Assembly (NCBI GenBank): GCA_024349245.1
Contig: JALDNG010000767.1
Span: forward strand, 1-64,000
Length of the DNA: 64,000 bases
Source: Neodontobutis hainanensis
Taxonomy: Eukaryota; Chordata; Actinopteri; Gobiiformes; Odontobutidae
Direction of reading: 5' to 3'
The notes beneath the pieces are model-generated. The model ran no database searches, was not told where the DNA came from, and saw nothing but the letters and a program-made list of their open reading frames with translations. Numbering within the stretch: the first letter of the stretch is position 1; the number at the start of each line of letters is the position of its first letter. The translations under genes were made by a program, and so were the position numbers. Below are positions 32,730 through 43,409 of this stretch, piece after piece.

Positions 32730-34127
32730 ACGCCAAGCTTGTGCCCAGTGTTCACTCACTCTGATGTGGTGGAAAGGTACCAGCGGTGCGGTTCCAAAGG
32801 ATGCTTCAAATTCCCGGGTCGCGGCTGGCTTCCGGCCGTAGAGAGGCGTCACCGGTGCAAGGGGTTGAGCTGGTAAGGCGGCGCCTTAGCAACAAAGCGG
32901 CGTCCTGTGATTGTCCTCGAGGGTAAAGTGGACTTTACCCGCAGTTGAGAATAAAGTCTTTAACAAAAAGTGTTCGTTGAAGAAGCTTAAACTGGTCTTT
33001 TCTTGATTAACGAGGGCTGTTTGTTTAGCGGACTCGTTTTAACTTAAAGAACTACAAAATTTCCACTTCCGTCGCGTGGTTACGTAGTTCCGTAAAAGTT
33101 TTCAAAACAAAATATCAAATGCGTTGAGTCACAAAATAAAGTCACTTAACACAGGACTGTGTTACGTGGTTTCAAGCTTAAAAGTTACGGCGATAAATAC
33201 AAAAACTTAGTAGAAAAGTAGACAAGATTACGCGAACAAGAGTGTGCAAAGCGCTAAAAGAGAAGAGTACAGAAACGAGTTTAACATGAAGAAGAAGAAG
33301 CTAAACTAGAATTTCGGCGCGCACCATCTTTTCTACTGGCCGAAAAGAGGCGTGTTTCACACGGTTTGGGGAAAGAGGCGTTTACTGAAAGTTTTGGAGT
33401 TTTTAATAAACTTTCTCTGTCCCATCAAATAAACAACTTAAACACATTTTAAGAACGTATTGCTTCTGCATTGTATCATATCTGTATGGGGAATATCGTT
33501 ACCAATCTTTAAAGACTAAACACATATTACATTATTCGTTGCTTGACCTGAAAACAGAACAATTCATTTTATTACACAGCCAGCTGTAAGGATGAAGCAG
33601 AAAGTATTCTTTTATATAGCTATCACTCTGGATCCTGAAAAGGAAAAATGGGGAGGTTTGCATAGTTACGAACAATCCTTTAATACACAGAAATGGAACA
33701 GAACGAAGAATTGTCTTAGTTTCGAAGCAGAGTCATTACTCTGTCCAACCAAAGGAGGGCAATGTTCAATCACTTGTAGAGTCCTGAAACAAAGAGACAT
33801 TCCTTTCTCAGGTCTGGTACATCTCAATACACAAATCGTATATTTAAATGTCAATTCTGGTGCCGGGGTCTGGTCGGCCAACAGATAGCCCCCTTCAGGT
33901 TCTTTGAAGTGTTGAAAACAAAGTCGTTAATTTAGTTTCACTTTTCCGTGAACTTTCTTAGAGCAACATCGAGCATCTGGAGAGAATTAGCAAGAAGATG
34001 TGAATTGACTTTCCTTATCTGTCCTTGGCCTGGATAAACAAAAAGGAAGAGTCTTTAAAAGTTCGGAGTTGTAAATTCTGTGGTCCTCTAAGAGGTGTTG
34101 GTTCCTCCTGGTACGAGAGACACTACA

Positions 34128-34131
34128 GGCC
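34128..34131. repeat. Target-site duplication, right copy (GGCC)
   Basis: GGCC directly follows the CACTACA end of the right LTR, and array A then continues in phase. A 5-bp duplication is excluded because the next bases differ on the two sides (TGGCC against GGCCT). Confidence 0.85.
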
Positions 34132-37100
34132 TCTGCCTCCTTTTGTCTCTCTGTCTCTTCTGCCTGCACTGGTCTCTCTGTGGCATCTGCCTCCACTCGT
34201 CTCTCTGTGGCCTCTGCATCCTCTGGTCGTTCTGTGGCCTCTGCCTTCTTTGGTCTCTTTGCCTCCTCTGCTTCCTCTCGTCTCTCTGTGGCCTCTGCCT
34301 CCTCTGGTCTCTCTGTCTCCTTTGCCTCCTCTGGACTCTCTGCCTCCTTTGTCTCCTCTGGTCTCTCTGTGGCCTCTGCCTCCTCTGGTCTCTCTGTGGC
34401 CTCTGCCTCCTCTGGTCTCTCTGTGGCCTCTGCCTTCTCTTGTCTCTCTGCCTCCTCTGTCCATTCTGGTCTCTCTGCCTCCACTGGTCTCTCTATTGCC
34501 TCTGCCTCCTCTGGTCTCTCTCTGGCCTCTGCCTCCTCTGGTCTCTCTGTCTCCTCTGCCTCCTCTGGTCTCTCTGCCTCTTCTGGTCTCTCTGTGGCCT
34601 CTGCCTCCTCTGGTCTGTCTGTGTCCTCTGCCTCCTCTGCCTCCTCTGGTCTCTCTGTGGCCTCTGCCTCCTCTGGCCTCTCTATGGCCTCTGCCTCCTC
34701 TGGTCTCTCTGTGGCCAGCTCCTTGTCTGTCTTCCTCCTATGCCCCCTCTGGTCTCTCTGCCTCCACTGGTCTCTCTATTGCCTCTGCTTCCTCTGGTCT
34801 CTCTGTGGCCTCTGCCTCCTCTGGTCTCTCTGCCTTTTCTGCTTCCTCTCGCCTCTCTGTGGCCTCAGCCTCCTCTGGTCTCTCTGTGGCCTCTGCCTTC
34901 TCTGGTCTCTCTCTGGCCGCTGGCTACTCTGGTCTCTCTGAGGCATCTGCCTTTTCTGGTCTCTCTGCCTCTTCTGCCTCTCCTGGTCTCTCTGTGGCCT
35001 CTGTCTCCTCTAGACTCTCCTTGCCTCCCCTGGTCTTTCTGTGGCCTCTGCCTCCTCTGGTCTCTCTGCCTCCTCTGCTTCCTCTCGTCTCTCTGTGGCC
35101 TCTGCCTCCTCTGGTCTCTCTGTCTCCTCTGCCTCCTCTAGTCACTCTGTGGCCTCTGCCTCCTCTGGTCTCTCTGCCTCCTCTGCCTCCTCTGTTCTAA
35201 CTGCCTCCTCTGGTCTCTCTGTCTCTCTGCCTCTTCTGGTCTCTTTGTGTCCTCTGCCTTCTCTGGTCTCTCTGCCTCCTCTGGTCTCTCTGCTGCCGCT
35301 GGCTCCTCTGGTCTCTCTGTGCCATCTGCCTTTTCTGGTCTCTCTGCCTCCTATGCGTTCTCTAATCACTCTGCCTGCTTTGGTCTCTCTGTATTTCTTC
35401 CTTCTCTGAACTCTCGGTGGCCTCTGCCTCCTGTGGCCTCTCTGCCCCGTTGCCTCCTCTGGTCTCTCTGTCTCCTCTGCCTCCACTGGTCTCTCTGCCT
35501 TCTCTGCCTCCTCTGCTTTCTCTACCTCCACTGGTCTCTCTGTGACCTCTGCAATCCTCTCATCTCTCTGTGGCCTCTGCCTCTTCTGGTCTCTCTGTGG
35601 CCTCTGCATCCTCTCGTCTCTCTGACTCCTCTTGCCTCTCTGTCTTTCTGCCTCCTCTGAACTCTCGGTGGCCTCTGCCCCCTCTGGTCTCACTGTGGGC
35701 TCTGCCTCCTCTGGTCTCTCTGCCTCCTCTGCCTCCTCTGGTCTCTCTGTGGCCTCTGCCTCCTCTGGTCTCTCTGTGGCCGCTGCATTCTCTTGTCTGT
35801 CTGCCTCCTATGCCCCCTCTGGTCTCTCTGCCTCCTCTGGTCTCTATATGGCCTCTGCATCCTCTGGACTATCTGCCTCTTCTGGTGTTTCTGTGGCCTC
35901 TGCCTCCTCTGGTCTCTCTGCCTTTTCTGCTTCCTCTCGCCTCTCTGTGGCCTCAGCCTCCTCTGGTCTCTCTGTGGCCTCTGCCTTCTCTGGTCTCTCT
36001 CTGGCCGCTGCCTACTCTGGTCTCTCTGAGGCATCTGCCTTTTCTGGTCTCTCTGCCTCTTCTGCCTCTCCTGGTCTCTCTGTGGCCTCTGTCTCCTCTA
36101 GACTCTCCTTGCCTCCCCTGGTCTTTCTGTGGCCTCTGCCTCCTCTGGTCTCTCTGTGGCCTCTGCCTCCTCTGGTCTCTCTGTCTCCTCTGCCTCCTCT
36201 GGTCTCTCTGTGGCCTCTCCTCCTCTGGTCTGTCTGTGTGCTCTGCCTCCTCTGCCTCCTCTGGTCTCTATGTGGCCTCTGCCTTCTCTGGTCTCTCTTT
36301 GGCCGCTGCCTCCTCTGGTCTCTCTGAGGCATCTGCCTCCTCTGGTCTCTCTGAAGCATCTGCCTTTTCTGGTCTCTCTGTCTCCTTTGCCTCTTCTGTT
36401 TCTCTCTTTCTCCTCAAACTCCTCTGGTCTCTCTGCCTCCTATACCTCCTCTGGTGTCTCTATGGCCTCTGCCTCCTCTGCTCTCTCTGTGGCCTCTGCC
36501 TTCCCTTGTCTCTCTGACTCCTCTGTCCCCTCTGGTCTCTCTGCCTCTACTGCTCTCTCTATTGCCTCTGCCTCCTCTGGTCTCTTGGTCTCCTCTGCCT
36601 CCTCTAGTCACTCTGTGGCCTCTACCTCCTCTGGTTTCTCTGCCTCCTCTGCCTCCTCTGCTCTAACTGCCTCCTCTGGTCTCTCTTTCTCTGCCTACTC
36701 TGGTCTCTCTATGGCCTCTGCCTCCTCTTGTATCTCTGTCTCCTCTGCCTCCACTGGTCTCACTGTGGCCTCTGCCTCCACTCGTCTCTCTGTGGACTCT
36801 GCATCCTCTGGTCTTTCTTTGGCCTCTGCCTTCTTTGGTCTCTCTGACTCCTCTGCTTCCTCTCGTCTCTCTGTGGCCTCTGCCTCCTCTAGTCTCTCTG
36901 TCTCCTTTGCCTCCTCTGGTCTCTCTGCTTCCTCCACCTCCTCTGGTCTCTCGGTGACCTCTGCCTCCTGTGGTCTCTCTGTGGCCTCTGCATTCTCTTG
37001 TCTCTCTGCCTACTCCTTCCATTCTGGTCTCTCTGCCTCCACTGGTCTCTCTATTGCCTCTGCCTCCTCTGGTCTCTCTGTGGCCTCTGCCTTCTCGGGT

Positions 37101-38859
37101 CTCTTTGTCTCCTCTGCCTCCTCTATTCACTCTGTGGCCTCTTCCTCCTCTGGTCTCTCTGCCTCCTCTGCCTCCTCTGCTCTAACTGCCTCCTTTGGTC
37201 TCTCTGTCTCTCTGACTCCTCTGGTCTCTCTATGGCCTCAGCCTCCTCTGGTCTCTCTGTGGCTTCTGCCTTCTCTGGTCTCTCTCTGGCTGCTGCCTAC
37301 TCTGGTCTCTCTGAGGCATCTGCCTTTTCTGGTCTCTCTGCCTCCTCTGCCTCCCCTGGTCTTTCTGTGGCCTCTGCCTCCCCTGGTCTTTCTGTGGCCT
37401 CTGCCTTCCTCTGGTCTCTCTGCCTCCTCTGCTTCCTCTCGTCTCTCTATGGCCTCTGCCTCCTCTGGTCACTCTGTCTCCTTTGCCTCTTCTAGTCTCT
37501 CTGTGGCCTCTGCCTCCTCTGGTCTGTCTGTGTCCTCTGCCTCCTCTGGTCTCTCTGTGGCCTCTGCCTCCTTTTGTCTCTCTGTCTCTTCTGCCTGCAC
37601 TGGTCTCTCTGTGGCATCTGCCTCCACTCGTCTCTCTGTGGCCTCTGCATCCTCTGGTCGTTCTGTGGCCTCTGCCTTCTTTGGTCTCTTTGCCTCCTCT
37701 GCTTCCTCTCGTCTCTCTGTGGCCTCTGCCTCCTCTGGTCTCTCTGTCTCCTTTGCCTCCTCTGGACTCTCTGCCTCCTTTGTCTCCTCTGGTCTCTCTG
37801 TGGCCTCTGCCTCCTCTGGTCTCTCTGTGGCCTCTGCCTCCTCTGGTCTCTCTGTGGCCTCTGCCTTCTCTTGTCTCTCTGCCTCCTCTGTCCATTCTGG
37901 TCTCTCTGCCTCCACTGGTCTCTCTATTGCCTCTGCCTCCTCTGGTCTCTCTCTGGCCTCTGCCTCTTCTAGTCTCTCTGCCTTCTCTGTCTCCTCTAGT
38001 CTCTCTGTGGCCTCTGCCTCCTCTGGTCTCTCTGTGGCCTCTGCCTCCACTGGTCTTTCTGTGACCTATGCCTCCTCTGGTCTCTCTCTGGCCTCTGCCT
38101 CCTCTGGTCACTCTGTCTCCTCTGCCTCCTCTGGTCTCTCTGTGGCCGCTGCCTCCATTGGTCTCTCTATGACATCAGCCTTTTCTCCTCTCTCCGCCTC
38201 CTCTGCCTGCTCTTGTCTCTCTGTGGCCTCTGCCTCCTCTGGACTCTCTGCCTCCTCTCGCTATTCTGTGGCCTCTGCTTCCTCTGGTCTCCCTGCCCCG
38301 TTGTCTCCTCTGGTCTCTCTGCGGCCTGTGCCTCCTCTGGTCTTTCTGTGAACTCTGCCTCCTCTGGTCTCTCTGTGGCCTCTGCATCCTCTGGTCTCTC
38401 TTTGGCCTCTGCCTCCTCTGGTCTCTCTGCCTCTTCTGCCTCCTCTTGTCTCTCTGCCTCCACTGGTCTCTCTCTTGCCTCTGCCTCCTCTGGTCTCTCT
38501 GTCTCCTCTGCCTCCTCTACTCTCTCTCTGGACACTTCCTCCTCTGCTCTCTCTGCCTCCCCTGCCTCCTCTGGTCTCTCTGCCTCCAATGGTCTCTCTG
38601 CCTTCTCTGCCTCCTCTGCTCTCTCTACCTCCACTGGTCACTCTGTGACCTCTGCAATCCTCTGGTCTCTCTGTAGCCTATGCCTACCCTGGATTATCTG
38701 TGACCTCTGCCTCCTATAGTCTCTCTGTGTCCTCTGCCTCCTCGGGTCTCTTTGTCTCCTCTGCCTCCTCTAGTCACTCTGTGGCCTCTGCCTCCTCTGG
38801 TCTCTCTCCCTCCTCTGCCTCCTCTGCTCTAACTGCCTCCTCTGGTCTCTCTGTCTCTC

Positions 38860-41800
38860 TGCCTTCTCTGGTCTCTCTCTGGCCGCTGCCTACTCTGGTC
38901 TCTCTGAGGCATCTGCCTTTTCTGGTCTCTCTGCCTCCTCTGCCTCCCCTGGTCTCTCTGTGGCCTCTGCCTCCTCTAGACTCTCCTTGCCTCCCCTGGT
39001 CTTTCTGTGGCCTCTGCCTCCTCTGGTCTCTCTGCCTCCTCTGCTTCCTCTCGTCTCTCTGTGGCCTCTGCCTCCTCTGGTCTCTCTGTCTCCTCTGCCT
39101 ACTCTAGTCTCTCTGTGGCCTCTGCCTCCTCTGGTCTGTCTGTGTCCTCTACTTCCTCTTGTTTCTATGTGGCCTCTGCCTTTTCTGGTCTCTCCGTCTC
39201 CTCTGCCTCCTCTGGTCTCTCTGCCTCCTCTGCCTCCTCTGATCTCTCTGTGGCCTCTGCCTCCTCTGGTATCTCTGTCTCCTCTGCCTCCTCTGCTCTC
39301 TCTGTGGCCTCTGGCTCCTCTGCTCTCTCTGTCTCCTCTATCTCCTCTGGTCTCTCTGTTGCCTCTGCCTCCTCTGGTCTCTTCGTCTCCTCTGCCTCCT
39401 CTGGTCTCTCTGTGGCCTCTGCCTCCTCTGGTCTCTCTGTCTCCTCTGCCTCCTCTGAACTCTCTGTGGCCTCTGCCTCCTCTGGTCTCTTTGTGGCCTC
39501 TGCCTCCTCTGGCCTCTCTATGGCCTCTGCATCCTCTGGACTCTCTGCCTCTTTTGGTCTTTCTGTGGCCTCTTCCTCCTCTAATCTCTCTGCCTCTTCT
39601 GCTTACTCGTCTCTCTGTGGCCTCTGCCTTCTCTCGTCTCTCTGTGGCCTCTGCCTCCTCTGGTCTCTCTGCCTCCACTGGTCTCTCTATTGTCTCTGCC
39701 TCCTCTGGTCTCTTTGTCTCTGCCTCCTTGGGTCTCTTTGTCTCCTCTGCCTCCTCTAGTCACTCTGTAGCCTCTGCCTCCTCTGGTCTCTCTGCCTCCT
39801 CTGCCTCCTCTGCTCTAACTGCCTCCTCTGCTCTCTCTGTCTCTCTGCCTCCTCTGGTCTCTCTGTGGCCTCAGCCTTCTCTGGTCTCTCTAAAGCATCT
39901 GCCTTTTCTGGTCTCTCTGCCTCCTCTGCCTCTCCTGGTCTCTCTGTGGCCTCTGTCTCCTCTAGACTCTCCTTGCCTCCCCTGGTCTTTCTGTGGCCTC
40001 TGCCTCCTCTGGTCTCTCTGCCTCCTCTGTTTCCTCTCGTCTCTCTGGGGCCTCTGCCTCCTCTGGTCTCTCTGTCTCCTCTGCCTCCTCTGGTCTCTCT
40101 GTGGCCTCTGCCTCCTCTGGTCTGTCTGTGTCCTCTGCCTCCTCTCGTCTCTCTGTGGCCTCTGCCTCTTCTGGTCTCTCTGTCTCCTCTGCCTCCTCTG
40201 GTCTCTCTGCCTCCTCTGGTCTCTCTGTGGCCTCTGCCTTCTCTGGTCTCTTTCTGGCCGCTGCCTACTCTGGTCTCTCTGAGGCATCTGCCTTTTCTGG
40301 TCTCTCTGCCTCCTCTGCCTCCCCTGGTCTCTCTGTGGCCTCTGCCTCCTCTAGACTCTCCTTGCCTCCCCTGGTCTTTCTGTGGCCTCTGCCTCCTCTG
40401 GTCTCTCTGCCTTCTCTGCTTCCTCTTGTCTCTCTGTGGCCTCTGCCTCCTCTGGTCTCTCTGTCTCCTCTGCCTACTCTAGTCTCTCTGTGGCCTCTGC
40501 CTCCTCTGGTCTGTCTGTGTCCTCTACTTCCTCTTGTTTCTATGTGGCCTCTGCCTTTTCTGGTCTCTCTGTCTCCTCTGCCTCCTCTGGTCTCTCTGCC
40601 TCCTCTGCCTCCTCTGCCTCCTCTGATCTCTCTGTGGCCTCTGCCTCCTCTGTTATCTCTGTCTCCTCTGCCTCCTCTGCTCTCTCTGTGGCCTCTGGCT
40701 CCTCTGCTCTCTCTGTCTCCTCTATCTCCTCTGGTCTCTCTGTTGCCTCTGCCTCCTCTGGTCTCTTCGTCTCCTCTGCCTCCTCTGGTCTCTCTGTGGC
40801 CTCTGCCTCCTCTGGTCTCTCTGTCTCCTCTGCCTCCTCTGAACTCTCTGTGGCCTCTGCCTCCTCTGGTCTCTTTGTGGCCTCTGCCTCCTCTGGCCTC
40901 TCTATGGCCTCTGCATCCTCTGGACTCTCTGCCTCTTTTGGTCTTTCTGTGGCCTCTTCCTCCTCTAATCTCTCTGCCTCTTCTGCTTACTCGTCTCTCT
41001 GTGGCCTCTGCCTTCTCTCGTCTCTCTGTGGCCTCTGCCTCCTCTGGTCTCTCTGCCTCCACTGGTCTCTCTATTGTCTCTGCCTCCTCTGGTCTCTTTG
41101 TTGCCTCTGCCTCCTTGGGTCTCTTTGTCTCCTCTGCCTCCTCTAGTCACTCTGTAGCCTCTGCCTCCTCTGGTCTCTCTGCCTCCTCTGCCTCCTCTGC
41201 TCTAACTGCCTCCTCTGCTCTCTCTGTCTTTCTGCCTCCTCTGGTCTCTCTGTGGCCTCAGCCTTCTCTGGTCTCTCTAAAGCATCTGCCTTTTCTGGTC
41301 TCTCTGCCTCCTCTGCCTCTCCAGGTCTCTCTGTGGCCTCTGTCTCCTCTAGACTCTCCTTGCCTCCCCTGGTCTTTCTGTGGCCTCTGCCTCCTCTGGT
41401 CTCTCTGCCTCCTCTGTTTCCTCTCGTCTCTCTGGGGCCTCTGCCTCCTCTGGTCTCTCTGTCTCCTCTGCCTCCTCTGGTCTGTCTGTGGCCTCTGCCT
41501 CCTCTGGTCTGTCTGTGTCCTCTGCCTCCTCTCGTCTCTCTGTGGCCTCTGCCTCTTCTGGTCTCTCTGTCTCCTCTGCCTCCTCTGGTCTCTCTGCCTC
41601 CTCTGGTCTCTCTGTGGCCTCTTCCTCCTCTGGTCTGTCTGTGTCCTCTGCCTCCTCTGCCTCCTCTGGTCTCTCTGTGGCCTCTGCCTCCTCTGGTCTC
41701 TCTGTGGCCTCTGCCTTCTCTGGTCTCTCTTTGGCCGCTGCCTCCTCTTGTCTCTCTGAGGCATCTGCCTCCTCTGGTCTCTCTGAGGAATCTGCCTTTT

Positions 41801-43300
41801 CTGGTCTCTCTGTCTCCTTTGCCTTCTCTGGTCTCTCTTTCTCCTCTAACTCCTCTGGTCTCTCTGCCTCCTCTACCTTCTCTGGTCTCTCTATGGCCCC
41901 TGCTTCATCTGCTCTCTCTGTAACCTCTGCCTTCTCTTGTCTCTCTGCCTCCTCTGTCGCCTCTGGTCTCTCTGCCTCCACTGCTCCCTCTATTGCCTCT
42001 GCCTCCTCTGGTCTCTTTGTCTCCTCTGCCTCCTCTAGTCACTCTGTGGCCTCTGCCTCCTCTGGTCTCCCTCTCTCTGCCTCCTCTGGTCTCTCTATGG
42101 CCTCTGCCTCCTCTGGTCTCTCTATCTCCTCTGCCTCCACTGGTCTCTCTGCCTTCTCTGCCTCCTATGCTCTCTCTGCCTCCTCTGGTCTGTCTGTGTC
42201 CTCTGCCTCCTCTGGTCTCTATCTGTGGCCTCTGCCTCCTGTGGCCTCTCTGCCCCGTTGCCTCCTCTGGTCTCTCTGTCTCCTCTGCCTCCAATGGTCT
42301 CTCTGCCTTCTCTGCCTCCTCTGCACTCTCTACCTCCACTGGTCTCTCTGTGACCTCTGCAATCCTCTGGTCTCTCTGTAGCCTATGCCTACCCTGGATT
42401 CTCTGTGGCCTCTGCCTCCTCTAGTCTCTCTGTGTCCTCTGCCTCCTCGGGTCTCTTTGTCTCCTCTGCCTCCTCTAGTCACTCTGTGGCCTCTGCCTCC
42501 TCTGGTCTGTCTGTGTCCTCTGCCTCCTCTTTTCTCTCTGTGGCCTCTGCCTCCTCTGGTCTCTCTGTCTCCTCTGCCTCCTCTGGTCTCTCTGCCTCCT
42601 CTGGTCTCTCTGTGGCCTCTGCCTCCTCTGGTCTGTCTGTGTCCTCTGCCTCCTCTGCCTCCTCTGGTCTCTCTGTGGCCTCTGCCTCCTCTGGTCTCTC
42701 TGTGGCCTCTGCCTCCTCTGGTCTCTCTGTCTCCTCTGCCTCCTCTAGTCTCTCTGTGGCCTCTGCCTCCTCTGGTCTGTCTGTGTCCTCTACTTCCTCT
42801 TGTTTCTATGTGGCCTCTGCCTTTTCTGGTCTCTCTGTCTCCTCTGCCTCCTCTGGTCTCTCTGCCTCCTCTGCCTCCTCTGATCTCTCTGTGGCCTCTG
42901 CCTCCTCTGGTATCTCTGTCTCCTCTGCCTCCTCTGCTCTCTCTGTGGCCTCTGGCTCCTCTGCTCTCTCTGTCTCCTCTATCTCCTCTGGTCTCTTTGT
43001 TGCCTCTGCCTCCTCTGGTCTCTTCATGTCCTCTGCCTCCTCTGGTCTCTCTGTGGCCTCTGCCTCCTCTGGTCTCTCTGTCTCCTCTGCCTCCTCTGAA
43101 CTCTCTGTGGCCTCTGCCTCCTCTGGTCTCTTTGTGGCCTCTGCCTCCTCTGGCCTCTCTATGGCCTCTGCATCCTCTGGACTCTCTGCCTCTTTTGGTC
43201 TTTCTGTGGCCTCTTCCTCCTCTAATCTCTCTGCCTCGTCTGCTTACTCTCGTCTCTCTGTGGCCTCTGCCTTCTCTCGTCTCTCTGTGGCCTCTGCCTC
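38860..43300. repeat. Higher-order block of about 1.38 kb in array A, two full copies and one partial
   Basis: A block at about 38860-40240 recurs at about 40241-41630, the offset growing from 1,375 to 1,387 bp. A partial third copy lies at about 42722-43300. The rare variant ACTTCCTCTTGTTTCTATG marks all three, at 39151, 40526 and 42792. Confidence 0.8.
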
Positions 43301-43409
43301 CTCTGGTCTCTCTGTCTCCTCTGCCTCCTCTGGTCTGTCTGTGTCCTCTGCCTCCTCTGGTCTCTCTGTGGCCTCTGCCTCCTCTGGTCTCTCTGTCTCC
43401 TCTGCCTCA

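Larger units (their letters stand above)
18361..34127 (-). mobile_element. Endogenous retrovirus-like LTR element, full length, with gag, pol and env
   Basis: The element spans 15,767 bp and lies on the minus strand. Both LTRs start TGTAGTG and end CACTACA, a perfect 7-bp inverted terminal pair. The flanks carry a 4-bp direct duplication, GGCC, at 18357-18360 and 34128-34131. Order in element sense: 5' LTR (34127-32195), leader, gag, pol, env, polypurine tract, 3' LTR (20306-18361). Pol carries a degenerate tether RNase H followed by a complete second one, as in retroviruses. Env is a furin-cleaved class I fusion-type protein of about 540 codons with a short N-terminal subunit. All genes are interrupted by frameshifts in this sequence. 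The best guess on lineage is a lokiretrovirus-like element; a Ty3/gypsy-type element that acquired an env is the alternative. Confidence 0.93.
32195..34127 (-). repeat. 5' LTR (1,933 bp)
   Basis: This is the direct-repeat partner of 18361-20306 and bears the same 7-bp inverted ends. In element orientation it begins at 34127, abutting array A, and ends at 32195, just before the leader. A minus-strand TATAAAAA at 32729-32722 and AATAAA signals at 32599-32594 and 32432-32427 allow U3 of about 1.4 kb, a short R and U5 to be placed. It would drive transcription of gag, pol and env leftwards. Confidence 0.95.
34128..43409. repeat. Array A (right part): the same 27-bp minisatellite
   Basis: The array continues in phase directly after the retroelement. 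Blocks match the left part closely: about 35142-35693 resembles 15086-15637 and 965-1516, and 38175-38630 resembles 13728-14090. The stretch 18232-18360 plus 34128-34510 together equals 37437-37950 without the element. The array ends abruptly at about 43409, where array B begins. No gene was seen. Confidence 0.96.
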
